Counted from the stretch's first letter, positions 12,899 to 25,963 are shown. The stretch: DNA of 64,000 nucleotides from Cryptomeria japonica (GCF_030272615.1 NC_081409.1:878053594-878117593), one strand, 5' to 3'. Numbers and translations: made by a program. Notes: generated by a model from the letters alone, not told the origin.

Positions 12899-14332
12899 TG
12901 ATTGTATGAAGAAAGAATAAGTATCTAGCTGATTACTAAGAGGGGGGGTGAATCAGTAAATAGAAAAAATGATACAAACTTTCCCTACTTCTCAAAATCA
13001 ATCTCTCAAAGTAAACTTATTAATGAAATACCACTGCCAAGATAAAAACTCATAAGATAAACTGGTTGATTGTTACAAAAAATTAATAGTAAACAACATC
13101 AAACTTATAAACATCCAAATTCTTTATCATATGTCAACTGACTTCATTTCTCAATGCTTCCAGTTATCATGACTTATCAAAATAGTTAAGTAGTTAATTA
13201 AATCAACCATAAGATTATAACCACAAAAACATTCACCACTTGACACAAATATTTTTGACGTGGAAACCCAAATGGGAAAAGCCATGGTGAGATAAGACTC
13301 ACAAGATAACTATCTGAACTCTTTTGAAGTTTTCCCTATTAGGAGCCAAGCCTATTAAAGCTTTACAAAAGTTCTGTTAAGAACTGATCCTGTTAGGAAC
13401 CACCTGGTTAAGAGATTGACTACAAATTCCTTGTTAGAAGAAATACCCTATTAGGAGTAACCTTGGTAGAGGATTTGAAAATCCAAGCTAATGGATCACC
13501 TTGTTAGAGGATTTGAAAAGTCACCAAGCTTGTTAGAGCTTAATTGATTAGGGGATTTCAATTCTACTTTAATTGTTAGAAAACAATTGTTAGAAAACAA
13601 CATGAGTTTGGTTGATCTATCTAAATAGTACTACACTTGCTTGATCATATCATTTTTCATGCTCCTATTTTCTTTTACTCAAACTGCAAATACATCATCC
13701 GGTTCGGCAACCACACACTCAACTGATCTCTGCCAACTCACTAAACTAAATAAATTCATCGACCTTTTAAACAAATCAATGAGGTCGGTAACACAACATA
13801 AATATAATTAACATAAAGATTACAAATAGGTCAGTTCAAGTATGACCGTTGGATTACATAGCAATCTTTGCACATTAATCAAGAAAGCCTTGACCACTCC
13901 TTGATCACCTCTTCGTCGATCTTAGTAACTCATCACATGCTTTGTATTATGCAATACACATTGCTCATTCCCTAGACAAAGAAACCATTACAACAATGTG
14001 CCAAAAACACACTTGAAATTGTCTTCATACAATAATCATACGTGTCATCATCATTACCACTCATCATCAGATCATAAACCAACATAACCAATTCACTAAA
14101 CTTAATTGGTTAGGGTTTAACAAAAATAATTGGTAGGGTTTACCAGCTACACCAATAGATAGGATTTTACTAGTTACCGGTTCAACTCCCAAACTTACAT
14201 AATGATTTACAATTTCCTTCACTTAGCTCTTCCTACTAGTTATAGAACAATATCAACAACACCATTACCAATTAATTGACATCAATGACAACATAACATA
14301 TCATTAGTGCAATCTTCATGGAAATGCCAACA
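12899..14332 (-). repeat. 5' LTR of element C
   Basis: 1434 bp, paired with 6966-8387. In its own sense it starts TGTTGGCATTTCC and ends in TCA next to the primer site. No gene lies inside it. Confidence 0.92.
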
Positions 14333-14336
14333 CAAT

Positions 14337-14553
14337 CAACATCTCCAAGAATCTAGTAATGCACTCAAGAACAAAACACATTGCAATGAAGTATCACTTC
14401 TTGAGGGAGAAGGTAGCCTACAAGGAGGTCATTGTTGAATATGTTCCAACTGGTGAGAAGATTGCTAGCATATTTACCAAGCCACTTCGTTTGGGTCCAT
14501 TTGAGTACTTGAGATAGAAGATGGGAGTTGTCCCACCATTTGGCAACACTTAA
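14337..14553 (+). pseudogene. element A pol, 3' end of RNase H after insertion C
   Basis: Continues the RNase H domain cut at 6965. It reads NISKNLVMHSRTKHI, then FLREKV and IFTKPL, the usual C-terminal copia RNase H blocks, and ends with GVVPPFGNT and a TAA at 14551. One in-frame TAG lies at about 14515, before the final residues. The join with 6965 restores the expected order INISKN, which fixes the C insertion point inside the coding sequence. Confidence 0.9.
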
Positions 14554-14756
14554 ATGTGTAGGAGGATGTATGGTTCAGGGGGAGTCAACCATTGTTACTA
14601 TCTTATGATTCTTGAATCATAAAGCATGGACACGGGGGGAGATTGTTTCCTAACCAAGTGTAGCCAAGGGAGAGATTATTGGTGTCAAACTAATGTTCCC
14701 TTTTCCATTGTTGTCAAAGAGGGAGAGAAATGAGAATATATAATGTTGACATCAAT

Positions 14757-14771
14757 ATCAAAGGGGGAGAT
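14757..14771 (+). other. polypurine tract of A
   Basis: The purine run tcaaagggggagat abuts the TGTTGG start of the A 3' LTR at 14772 and would prime plus-strand DNA synthesis. The 200 bp upstream (14554-14756) are untranslated and contain other G/A runs but no gene. Confidence 0.85.
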
Positions 14772-15713
14772 TGTTGGCATTGAGTTGTCATTGATATCAA
14801 CCAGTATGGCAAGCTACCAGTAGGGTAGGTCAATATGACAAAATAGATATGAAGAAGATTGAACTGGGATAAGGAAGATTAACTTGAAGGCTTGTCAACT
14901 GGTATGGTGGAAGACAAAACTGGTATGAAGGCATGGAAGACAAGAAGGTATTGAAACTGGCAGTGACACCACCAGTAAGAGGTGATATGAAGTTGTGTGT
15001 TGGCATGGAAAGTTGCAACCGGTTTGTAGGCTCATTGTTTGTTTGTGCTAATGTTAGTGATGAAGAGTGACAAAGAGATCACAAAACACCAAAGGTGAAG
15101 TTGAACTACCAATGTAGTGTATGCTTCTGATAGCAACAAAAAAAGGTTTAACTAGTAAGGGTTTATGTTGGTATGAGTATTTATTAAATGTTCAAGTTTA
15201 AAATGACCATGTATCAATAAGATGAGTGTATGCAAATGTGATGACACATGGAGCTGAGGTGATGAGAATACAAAGGTCGGTAAAGATTCTATCAACATGG
15301 TTGTTGAAGCAGTTATTTGACATTAAATGAAATAGCCAAAAATCTTGAGTCGATGATAGATTGATGTGGCTCGAGGAAGAATGATCGACATAGAAATATC
15401 AGGGAGTTGTTGGAACTTGGATCGATGCAAGGAAATTAGATTGCAAGAGGACCTCAAGAAGGAAACAACAGGATCATAAATGAGTCAACAGATTTCAAGG
15501 TCAGAAATCATGGTCGGGTTTTCTATTTTTAGCAAACATACTTTGGATAGATGAAAAATGCGTGATGAAAAATAGGTATGCGATCCAAGGCAGATCAGAT
15601 CAGATTGGATGTAGATTTAGTTGGGAGAGGGAAACCCTAGCCACCCTTTGTTTGAATTGGTTTTTGGCGGGAAAGCTTTATTTTAAATATGGCAACCTAA
15701 GATAGATAGTGCT
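14772..15713 (+). repeat. 3' LTR of element A, first piece
   Basis: Matches 128 to about 1060 of the 5' LTR and includes a short duplicated phrase (gtatg...gaagacaa) absent from that LTR. It is interrupted after 15713 by element B. Related pieces lie at 22416-23079 and 27289-27427. Confidence 0.9.
15709..15713. repeat. target-site duplication of element B (GTGCT)
   Basis: GTGCT precedes B, and an identical GTGCT at 22411-22415 follows it. Beyond that, the A LTR sequence continues (gttgaagggtgaagaaaag), as at about 1058 in the A 5' LTR. Confidence 0.93.
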
Positions 15714-16750
15714 TGTTGGTATTTTGGATGTGTTGCACTAGTTTTGTCATTGATGTCAACACCTATCAGCACTTGGAGATCTTTGGTTATGTTCACCGGC
15801 ATGTTCAGTGACTTATGCACAGTCACCAGTATCTGGTTCATCGACAGGTTATATTGTTCACTGACACTAAGGATGACTTGGAGATTACTTGCTTATGTCG
15901 AAGAAATTGTTTGGACACTTTTTTTTGGTGATTTTATTATTGGTCTAATCAGGTTTGCATATTTGTTGTTACCGACAAATAGGTCTAGGTTATGGACCGA
16001 CAAGTGTTATCTATTCTAGATCAGCATGACACGTTATGCAGATGACTTGTTATTATTGTAAATGCATTGAGTCGACATGATGCATCGCATATTGATTTAT
16101 TTGTAATTGATTTCATTGTAATATCTTCAGTGAGCCGACCTACACATTTGGTCTTAGGTTTTAGTATATATGTAAGATCTCATTTGTGAGATTAACATGG
16201 GAAGGTAATAAGTGGTAGAGCATAAGGTATATGTGAATATAAATAGAGATATACACACATATATCATTTAAAGATTTTGAGAAGGAAAATCAAAGCTTAA
16301 CTGGTACTGAATCCAGCATATGAAGATGCTATTTTGCGCAGTACATTATCATTGGGTCTAACCATCCAATTGTAGTCATTGTGACTCCCATTTTGTGATT
16401 AAGCAGTGAGCTCTAGGTAGTTAGTCTTTCTGCATGTGCAAACACCATATTGTACACACAAATTATTTGTAGTAGTATCATCTAATTGTGGGTAAAAGTT
16501 TCCCACCATGGTTTTTCCCCTTACAAGGTTTCAACGTACAAATATCTGTGTTATGTGCTGTGGATGTTATTTGTCTTTTTGTTTCATGCATTAAACTTTA
16601 CCGGTACTACAATTTACTATTTAAAACTGTCAACCGACATAAAGTTTGGTTTACCAGTATTATTCATTATGTTTGGTTAAGTTAGTATTTAGGTTGAAAT
16701 TAAGAGACAACTGATTCACCCCCCCTCTCAGTTGCCTCTGGGTCCTAACA
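15714..16750 (+). repeat. 5' LTR of element B
   Basis: TGTTGG...CCTAACA, 1037 bp. It holds the promoter (TATAAATAG at 16238) and ends directly before the primer site. Compared with the 3' copy it lacks a 45-bp tandem duplication but keeps about 20 bp near 16650 that the 3' copy lost. Confidence 0.93.
16238..16246 (+). promoter_or_regulatory. TATA box of the B LTR
   Basis: TATAAATAG lies in the 5' LTR and is kept in the 3' LTR at 21926-21934. It is the best match to a plant TATA box in this LTR, so transcription probably starts about 30 bp downstream. This rests on motif and position only. Confidence 0.6.
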
Positions 16751-16752
16751 AT

Positions 16753-16765
16753 TGGTATCAGAGCC
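16753..16765 (+). other. primer binding site of B (initiator-Met tRNA)
   Basis: tggtatcagagcc, an exact complement to the 3' end of plant initiator-Met tRNA, two bases after the LTR end at 16750. Confidence 0.96.
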
Positions 16766-16807
16766 TAGTCCTCTTTTTGCAAAAGTTTAACAAGTTGAGG
16801 AGATCCT

Positions 16808-17890
16808 ATGTCGACTAACTATTTCAAGAAGGATAGTCTGAAACTTGATGGAACTAACTATGGTATATGGAAGATTGGAATGGAGACACATCTAAATTGC
16901 ATTGGAAAAGAGATATGGGATGTTACAAAGAATGGCTATGTTGGTTCTACTCAAGGTCAACCAAATCCACCAACCTTGGCTAAAGATGAGGAGAATGATT
17001 GCAAAGCAAGAGAAGCACTTTTGAGCGTATTATCAGATCAACAAATCATGAGATTATCATACTGATCTATTGATAAAGCTATTTGGAATAAACTGGAAAC
17101 ATTGAATGAAGGTGATACCATAGTCAAAATTGCAAAACTGGAATGCTTCCGAGTCAGGTACGAAAATATGAAAATGGAGGAAGATGAAAGGATTTCTGCT
17201 TTTATGGAAAGAGTAAATGAAATTGTTTTGGGTATACAATTTTGTGGAGGATCCTTAAGTGAAGATGAAATTGTTTCTAAAGTTTTAAGAGCATTGCCAT
17301 CGGCATATAAAATGAAAGTAATTACTCTCAATGAATTGAGAACAATGCCTAATGCATCAGTATCTAGAGATACTTTGGTTGGAAAACTTTCATCTTTTGA
17401 ACTTGAGGAATTTGGTCATGTTGCTACAATTAAGACAGATTTATCTTTCAAGGCATCATCATCATCATCATCATCATTTGACAAATTTGATTGGAAAGCA
17501 TTTTATGCAAGAGAACTTGAAGAAATTAGAAAAGAGGACGAAGAATTGGAAGAGCTTGAAGCACTATTTACAAGGAAAATGCCTAAAGGTCTAGTTGGAT
17601 GTAAGTATGAAGGTAAAGCGCCATTTAAATGTTTTAATTGCAATAAAATTGTTCATATGGAATCTAGGTGTCCAGACAGACATGCAAGATTGAAAGAAGA
17701 AGCTAAAAGAACATACAAGCCTAACCCTGAATATCAGAGATACAGATTTAAGAAGAATAGAGACAAATCATGTTACTATGTTGATAAAGGAGTTACTACT
17801 GATTCTGATGAGGAACCAGCTGACAATGGATGGGTTTTTGTTTCTATAAAAGAAGATCAACTAGCACCTACTGTTCAACCGGTAGAGAAG
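16808..17890 (+). pseudogene. element B gag
   Basis: Starts at ATG 16808 (MSTNYFKKDSLKLDGTNYGI), a DUF4219 start, followed by a UBN2 Gag core to about 17400 (LPSAYKMKVITLNELRTM). A TGA at 17063 is the only break in this part. A run of serines from a TCA repeat lies at about 17455-17478. The single knuckle CFNCNKIVHMESRC (about 17630-17671) has Val where the family has Gly before His. Gag packages element RNA into particles. The end set here, ahead of the protease motif, is approximate because gag and pol share one frame. Confidence 0.88.
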
Positions 17891-20800
17891 TCCCTAACAA
17901 CTAAAATTGAAGAAAAGGATGAATGGATCATTGATTTTGGATGTTCACATCATATGACTGGTGATAAAAGTAAATTCTTAACTTTTCAGGAATACAATAG
18001 AGGTCTAGTGAGATTTGGAGATGATAAAGCTCATTTGATCAAAGGAAACGACACTATATCTTTTGATGGTAAGGACAATACTGATAATGTTTACTATGTT
18101 GGAGGTTTGAAGCATAACCTTTTGAGTGTTGGTCAATTAGTTGAAAAAGTATTTCAGTTACAATTCAAGAATGGTAAAAGCACAATCATGGACATAACTG
18201 GCTTAGAAATTGCAATCAGTAATTAGACTAGAGGTAATATCTTTCATTTGAATAACAATGAGAAATCATGCTTGATTGCACATATTGATGAAAGTTGGTT
18301 ATGGCATAAGAGACTTTGTCATGTAAATTTTGATTGCATTGTGAAAATCAGTACAACTAAGGCAGTGATGGATTTACATAAAATTGTTAAACCTCACAAT
18401 CCGGTATGTAAGGAATGTCAATTTGGAAAGCAAGTTAGAGAAACTTTTAAGAGTATTCCAGAAAAATCCAATAATGTTCTTGACTTAATTCATACTGATT
18501 TATGTGGTCCAGCAAGAACTAGAAGTTTACAAGGAGATAGATATTTTATGCTAATCATTGATGACTATTCTAGAATGTGGTGGGTTACTTTTCTCAGGGA
18601 GAAATCAAAAGCTCTTGGGAAATTCAAACTATTCAAGGTGATGATAGAGAATGAAACCGGTAAGAAAATCAAATGTTTAAGATCAAATCAAGGAGGTGAA
18701 TTCACATCTAAAGAATTAAATACATTCTGTGAAGTGAATGGAATCAAAAGACAACTATCAGCACCTCAGACACCCCAACAAAATGGAGTTGTGGAGAGAA
18801 AGAACATAACTATTCTGGATACAGCTAGAAGTATGATATCAGAAGAAAATCTACCTCATGTATATTGGAGAGAAGGAGTGAGTACACCGGTTTACACATT
18901 CAACAAAGTTCACATCAAAGGTGAAACCGGTAAGACCCCTTATGAACTATGGTTTGGTAATGCTCCTACTCTTAAATATTTCAGAATTTTTGGAAGTAAA
19001 TGTTATATTAGGAAAGATGAGTATATTAGCAAATTTGATCCTAGAAGTGATGAAGGAATATTTCTTGGTTATTCATCTAAGAGCAAGACATATAGATGTT
19101 TTAATAAGAGATTACAAAAAATTGTTGAGAGTACAAATGTGAAGATTGATGAATAGTTTAGAGGTAATTCAAGGTACATGGAATTTGAACCAACAATAGA
19201 GATAATATCAAATGAACCTACAATGAGTACACTGGTATAGAATGTTGATCCAGTCACATCGACATCATCTGAAAATTTCACAGTGACCGAAGAACAACAA
19301 CAAGTAAAAACACCCAGGTATGTAAGATTGAATGACTCTAAAAGTTAGATAATTGGGAACAAGTATCAAGGTGTTATGACTAGAGGAAGACTGGAAAATG
19401 AAGAGGTATGTCTAATTTCTCAAATTGAACTAGCATCAGTTAATGAGGAATGTGAAGATAAACATTGGAATAAAGCTATGGAAGATGAATTGGAACAAAT
19501 TGAAAAGAATAACACATGGACATTGGTTCCCTGACCTAAAAACAAAAATGTAATTGGAACTAAATAGGTATTCAGAAATAAACTTAACGAAGATGGTAAG
19601 GTAATCAGAAACAAAGAAAGATTAGTGTGTAAGGGATATTCACAGAAGGAAGGAATTGATTATAATGAAACCTTTGCACCGGTAGCTAGAATTGAGGAAG
19701 TCAGACTATTCTTGGCTTTTGCAGCACACAAGAACTATAAAGTATATCAAATGGATGTTAAATGTGCATTTCTGAATGGTGATCTTGAAGAGGAAGTTTA
19801 CATTGAACAACCTGATGTATTTTCATTGACAAATGACAAAGATATGGTTTGCAGGTTAAGGAAAGCTTTATATGGATTAAAGCAAGCTCCTAGAGCTTGG
19901 TATGCTGGATTGGACAAATATCTTTGGAAGCTTGGTTACACTAAAGGTAATGCTAACAAAAATCTATATTTCAAAGTGACTAATGATGGCATCTTGGTTA
20001 TAGAAGTTTTTGTTGATGATATTATTTTTGGAGAAGATGGATTGTGTAAAGACTTTTCTAATAAGATGTAGGAATAATTTCAAATGTCTATGATTGGGGA
20101 GATAAAATTCTTTTTAGGATTATAGATTTCACAGACTGATAAAGGTATATTCATAAACCAATCAAAGTACTTGAAGGAATTACTAAAAAAATTTGGCATG
20201 GAAAACTCTAAACCAGTAAGCATGCCTATGACTACAACTAATAAAGTATCATTGAAGGATGAATCAATGCCTATTAATCCGACAAGATACAAGTCTATGA
20301 TAGGAGGTTTACTATATTTGACACAAACAAGACCTGATATTATGAATGTAGTACATGTATTGTTTCAAGATTTCAGAGTAATCCTAAAGAAAATCATGAA
20401 TCGACAATGAAAAGGATTTTCTGGTATCTACAAGGCACAACAAATCTTGGTTTATGGTATCTTAAAAATGAAAATTTTGATTTATGTGCATACACAGATG
20501 CAAATTGGGCAGGAGATGTAGATGATAGAAAGAGCACCATCAATTGAGCATTCTTTCTTGGCAGTAGATTAATTTCATGGTTGAGCAAGAAACAGAGTTG
20601 CACATCTTTATCAACAGCTGAACCAGAATATGTTGCAACAACAACTAATTGTACCCAGGTATTATGGATTAAGAAAATGTTGAAGGATATAAAGGTAAAA
20701 TGCAAAGAACCTATAACCATTTACTATGATAATATGGCAACAATTGATATATCTAAGAATCTGGCATTTCACTTTAAAACTAAACATGTTTCTATCAAAC

Positions 20801-20961
20801 TCAATTTTCTAAAAGAGAACGTTGAAGCAAAAGAAGTGAAACTGGTTTATGTGAATACTAAAGAGCAGATTGTAGATATTTTTACTAAGCCTTTGCCTAA
20901 GGAAACTTTTGAATATCTCAAAGAGCAGCTTGGTGTCATACCCTCACTAGTAGAAACTTAG
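17891..20961 (+). pseudogene. element B pol: protease, integrase, reverse transcriptase, RNase H
   Basis: Protease reads WIIDFGCSHHMTGD, with DFG in place of the catalytic DSG (17933-17941, a single TCT-to-TTT change). Integrase (18248-19156) has the HKRLCHVNF...CKECQFGK zinc region, HTDLCGP and PQQNGVVER, but Asn replaces the second catalytic Asp (LRSNQGGEF, codon 18686-18688). Reverse transcriptase has [23 protein letters not shown] and FVDD (20009-20020). RNase H ends with VDIFTKPLPKETFEYL and a TAG at 20959. In-frame stops occur at 18224 and 19154, four or more between 19230 and 19570, and at 20069; the frame shifts near 20365. Confidence 0.92.
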
Positions 20962-21334
20962 ACAGTTGATGCTTGTCATCAAACCGATAGAATTAATAGA
21001 GAATTTTTTTTTTCCGGCTTTGATGAGGAGAGCTACTTCTCAGGGGGAGTAGTTGGATAAATTGAAAAGTTGGTATTTTGTAATAAGTTCTATGAAATGA
21101 TTGAATCTGGTTTTTGTATTGCTTTGGTATTTGATGTCAAAGGGGGAGAGATATCTATGGAAAAGCACATTATCTTTTGGGAGAGATTATTCATTGGGAG
21201 AGAGATTGTTACTCTCTATATCTGTATTTTGATTTCTGGTTAATGATCTCTTTGGGAGATTGTTGGTTTTTGGTTTTTGGCATTTCTGTTTTGGCACTTA
21301 GATGGTTTTTCCATCTTGTATTTTCATCAATGCC

Positions 21335-21346
21335 AAAGGGGGAGAT
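21335..21346 (+). other. polypurine tract of B
   Basis: aaagggggagat abuts the TGTTGG start of the B 3' LTR. Similar G/A tracts at about 21137-21149 and 21178-21190 may be diverged duplicates. 20962-21334 is otherwise untranslated. Confidence 0.85.
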
Positions 21347-22410
21347 TGTTGGTATTTTGGATGAGTTGCACTGGTTTTGTCATTGATGTCAACACTTGTC
21401 AACACCTATCAGCAATTGGAGACCTTTAGTTATGTTCACTGGCATGTTCAGTGACTTATGCACAGTCATCGGTATCTGGTTCATCGGCATGTTTAGTGAC
21501 TTATGCACAATCATCAGTATCTGGTTCACCAACAGGTTATATTGTTCATAGACACTAAGGATGACTTGGAGATTACTTGGTTATGTCAAAGACATTGTTT
21601 GGATACTTTGTTTTGGTGATTTGATTATTGGTCTAATCGGGTTTGCATATTTGTTGTTACTGGAAAATAGGTCTAGGTTATGGACCGACAAGCGTTATCT
21701 ATTCCAGATCAGCACAACATGTTATGGAGATGATTTGTTATTATTGTAAATGCATTGAGCCGACATGATGCATCACATATTGATTCATTTGTAATTGATT
21801 TCATTGTAATATCTTTAGTGAGCTGACCTACACATTTGGTCTTATGTTTTGGTATAAATGTAAGGTCTCATTTGTGAGATTAACATGGCAAGGTAATAAG
21901 TGGTAGAGCATAAGGTATATGCAAATATAAATAGATCTATACATGCAGACATCATTTGAATATTGGAGAAGGAAAATTAGAGCTTAACCGATACTGAATC
22001 CAACATATGAAGATGTTATTTTGAGTAGTACATTATCATTGGATTTAACCATCCAATTGTAATTAGTGTGACTCCCATTTTGTGATTGAGCAATGAGCTC
22101 TAGGCACTTGGCCTTTCTGCATGTGTAGACACTATATTGTACACACATACTATCTACAGTAGTATCATCTGATTGTGGGTAAGGTTTCCCACCATGGTTT
22201 TTCCCCTTACAGGGTTTCCACGTACAAATAGTTGTGTTATGTGTTGTGGATGTTATTTGTCTTTCTGTTTCATACATTAAACTTTACTGGTACTACAATT
22301 TATTGTTAAAAACTATCAACCGACATAAAGTTTGGTTAAGTTAGTATTTAGGTTGAAATTAAGAGACAACTGATTCACCTCCCCTTCCCAGTTGCCTCTG
22401 AGTCCTAACA
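21347..22410 (+). repeat. 3' LTR of element B
   Basis: 1064 bp, ends in CCTAACA. It contains a 45-bp tandem duplication (21440-21484 and 21485-21529, ggcatgtt(c/t)agtgacttatgcaca...) absent from the 5' LTR, and a loss of about 20 bp near 22330. The duplication arose in this copy after insertion, or came with a recombinant template. Confidence 0.93.
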
Positions 22411-22415
22411 GTGCT

Positions 22416-23079
22416 GTTGAAGGGTGAAGAAAAGAGTGAAATTGTTGTCTAAAAGACAAATAGAAAAACACTTGAAGTGTTTTGTGAGTGAAGATTGTAC
22501 CAATAAGGAGAAGAAGGGTAAACCAATGTAAGGAACAAACTAGTAGAGTGAGCATAGAATGCAAAGGTGACAAACTGATAGAAGCAATACTTGATAGAGA
22601 GCGACGAAGTGTGATTTGAATTTAGTAGAACAAAGGGAGAGAAGATTAAGGAGAGTTAGAACCAACAGGAAGGATAATTTGTAGTGTGTGTTGAGTTGAT
22701 ACAAATTGGTAAGATAGACACCGATAGTGCAAAGCTTTGATAGGTTGAAAAACTTCATTTGCAGCAAGGATCTCATTTGTATATCTGAGTTTTTCATATT
22801 GTTTACACTGAGTAGGTGCTTAGTGTAGGGATTGTAGCTCCTTTAGGTTGTAGCCTATAAATTGTGTAGGGGTTGGTGCTCCTTTGAGTTGATTCTCATA
22901 AATAAGGCGTTGGCACCCTAAGGTTTGTAATCAAATCTTTTCATTGTGAGGTTGGATTGGAGTAGAAGATCTCGAACAACTATTCTCATTGGGGTTTTTC
23001 CCACATTTGGTTTTTCTTGTACATCGTGTTCTGTGTTGCATCTTCATTTGTGTATTGTATTAATCCTTTAGATATTTCT
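22416..23079 (+). repeat. 3' LTR of element A, second piece
   Basis: Resumes after the B target duplication (gttgaagggtgaagaaaagagtg) and matches about 1060-1735 of the A 5' LTR. It is cut at 23079 by insertion D. Confidence 0.9.
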
Positions 23080-25783
23080 TGTGAGGCCCTACCTCGGCTT
23101 AGTCTAGCATTTCAGTGATTTTTATGTTGAGACTATTATGGATGCTTTATTTTTATGTATTATGTATTTCGAACTTATATGATTCCATGATTTGGATAAC
23201 AATGCTATATGCTGATGCTTCATTTATATGCTTTATGATATAGAACTCTACATGATTTTAGAATAGGATTAATTTGAGATGATATATGTCATTATTAGAT
23301 TTGCAGGACTTTACTATGATGATAGAAATAGGATGCATGTTTTATGTGTGGATCAAAATTATGAGAATTATGATAATTACTTATGTGGATTTGTTTGGAT
23401 ATAAGGTTTATTGATTTGTTTAATTGTATATTGTATGTAGAGTGTTTGATGTGTATTCTTATTCATGTGTTTTATATTATATGAGGTTATTTGAAATTAC
23501 TAATGTGTAATTGAGATGAGCAGAAAAATTATCCATGTGACCATGGAAATATTATGGAGAACCAAACCTAGACCTATGTACATTCGTAAAACCGGGGTTT
23601 GTCTATTTGGGGAGACAACACCCCATTTGTATAGTATTTTATTTGTAAAAGTGGATGTTGCATGTGTGTTAGATTGAATTTATTTATTTGTGTAAATCCA
23701 ACAAGAGACAAGATTTCATGTATAATTTTGTAAAAGTATTTTTTATTGTGTCACTTGACACGTGTTGATTTATGTTTTGGTTTTTTTTTGAATTGTCTCT
23801 TGGAGGGAGTTGTTTAACCATAGCTTTTTCAATTAATTTAATGTGATTCCATAATTGCCTTGGGAAGAGAATTTTTGGGGTGGTCAGCTTAAGTTTGACC
23901 CGAAAATTAACTTCAGAGGGGTTTAAAAGGGGTTAAATGGACACCTAGGGGTAGTTTAAGAGTGTTTCCTAAAGCCCATAAGGTATACCAAAGGGTTAGG
24001 AGAAATATTAGGCATGTTTCAACTCCCATGTGACCATTTAGACACCCTAAAAAGTGGGTTTCCTAAGTTGAGCGAAAATTGAAAATTAGAAGGCATCACC
24101 TAAGTTGTTAACTTTCCTTTTTGATGAGAGATCCTTTTGGATCTATTTCTGACTTTTCCATTTTCAATTTTAGAAACCTATGAGAACTCTCATTGAGGCC
24201 TTTTTAGGCAAGAATGAGAGATTTTGCAAGTAATCACCCACTCTCCATTTTTGGAGACAAGAATTTGAAAGAAGGACAGATTTGGTTTTAGGAATTTTGG
24301 CCAAGTATAGAGAGGCAAGGGTTTGTGGAATTGGGCTGCTCATCTTCAACCAATCTAGCATACCTTTGGGCAGTTGAAGGTTGGTCAAATTTTCTCCTTG
24401 TATTGTTTTATATTGCATGTTGTGTTGAAATGATTTGCTTGTGTAAAAAGGCCAATTTCTTGCATGTTTTCCTTGGAAAATTATTGTGTTCTATGTTTTA
24501 CTTTTTGTATGCATTTTATGTGCTTTGGGAGTAATCAAGGCCTCCTACTCTTGGGAGAGAGGATGGTCTTGTGGGTGGTAGAAGTGATAGCCCTCAAGTG
24601 AGAGGCTCTCATTATGAGAGTGATCACAAGGGATTTTATGTGACCCTTGGTGCATGGCTTGTTTATGCATTTGGGGATCATAAGGAGGGAAATACAGCAT
24701 GAATGCCTTGGGAGGCATAAGGATGTGGGGTTGTTATACTTATGATGTATTTAGTTTTCCATGAGGTGGCTATATGTTTTACCATACTTGCAGTCTCCTC
24801 AGGGTACTTGGTCCACTACCACCCTTGAAAAGACATAACAATGTGTGGTGCAGTGTAGCCCTGGGTTGGGAATGTGTTTGTGATTCTTTTCCCTTGGTTG
24901 TGTGTGTTTGCATGTGTGTATCTTGTCTAGGGCTTGGTTCTCCAAGCTTGGGGGTGGCTACTAGATAGCCTAGGCTGGGAGGTGAGCACTCCATGGTCAT
25001 AGCCTTTGATTTATTTGCAGGTTGATGGAAGAAAAGAATAGGACAAGTAGATGTGGCTGGAGTTATTTGTTGCAGAAAAATATTTGGAAATGTATTTATT
25101 ATTTTCTTCATTCATTAGAAATGAGAGACCTATTTGTAGAGTGATGATTATGCCTTGGACATATGTTTTAATGAAATGAATATTTATTTATGTTATATGA
25201 CAGAAAATAAATGAGTATTTTTGGTTTTAGATCTCTATATTTCTGAAAAATAACATTTGTTGTGTATAGGATATTTTGGAAAAGAAAGAAATTTATTCAT
25301 TCCCTTTATGCATTTAAAACAAAATATTAGAAAGGAAATGGAATAGATTTACATGCATGTAGTAGGTTGGGAAATAAAATAAAATCTAAAATTTAGATCT
25401 ATACATGGAAATGCAATATTTAATTTTAATTAAATCGGTCATTTTGTTTATTGCAGAAAATAAAAATAAAAATTTATTATTGTCATTTCTATAGTTTTAT
25501 TTCAATAGTTTCTAGATTTAAATAGTTGTTGTTTTAAGTTTATTTAAATTTGTTAATTACTTACTGCAAATAAATCTGAGGATTAAATAAACCATTGAAT
25601 TCAAATTTAGATGGAGGACATTTAAAAATTACAAGAAATACGTATATTGGACATAAATCAAAAAAAAAAAACTCTATCTATTCTGATTTTTTTTAATAAA
25701 AGAAAAAAATAAAGAAATATAAAGATATGTTTCAAAGCACAAATATCAACATATATTTATACAAAAAAAAAATCTACCCTAGA

Positions 25784-25785
<2 letters not shown>

Positions 25786-25819
<34 letters not shown>

Positions 25820-25963
25820 GAATGAATTTATATGCACATATATATATGCTTGAATCAATTCTTTTGTTTTTTTTATATTAAAAAAAAATAAATATATACT
25901 TATACATATATATATATATATATGCATATTTATTTATACATAAATATATATACATATATATTT
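25786..25963. repeat. AT microsatellite in D
   Basis: Repeated tatatata blocks with interspersed tgcat/cat phrases, followed by poly-A stretches to 26017. Apparent open frames here are repeat translations. Confidence 0.9.

Larger units (their letters stand above)
6966..14332 (-). mobile_element. Ty1/copia LTR retrotransposon C, full length, minus strand
   Basis: A 7367-bp element with two LTRs of about 1.43 kb, an initiator-Met primer site, gag-pol in one frame and a polypurine tract, all read from right to left. On the + strand it starts TGATGGTATGAAG and ends CCAACA. The flanks read CAATA (6961-6965) and CAATC (14333-14337), a 5-bp target duplication with one change. It lies within the RNase H region of A. 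The LTRs differ by several percent by eye, and pol has six or more in-frame stops, so it cannot move by itself. Confidence 0.92.
15714..22410 (+). mobile_element. Ty1/copia LTR retrotransposon B, full length, inserted in the A 3' LTR
   Basis: A 6697-bp element with LTRs of 1037 and 1064 bp, an intact primer site, gag-pol and a polypurine tract, flanked by a perfect GTGCT duplication. Its LTRs are closer to each other than those of A, in line with insertion after A. The coding region keeps one frame for most of its length, with scattered stops and one frameshift near 20365. It is non-functional. Confidence 0.95.

Noticed and set aside
16753-16765. tRNA gene fragments at primer sites
   Set aside because: The matches are 11-19 bases, next to LTR ends, and complementary to tRNA 3' ends; they are primer sites, not genes.
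24774-25111. Overlapping 64- and 110-codon frames in D
   Set aside because: No domain. Only part of the antisense frame has a counterpart in D2, so conservation does not support a protein.
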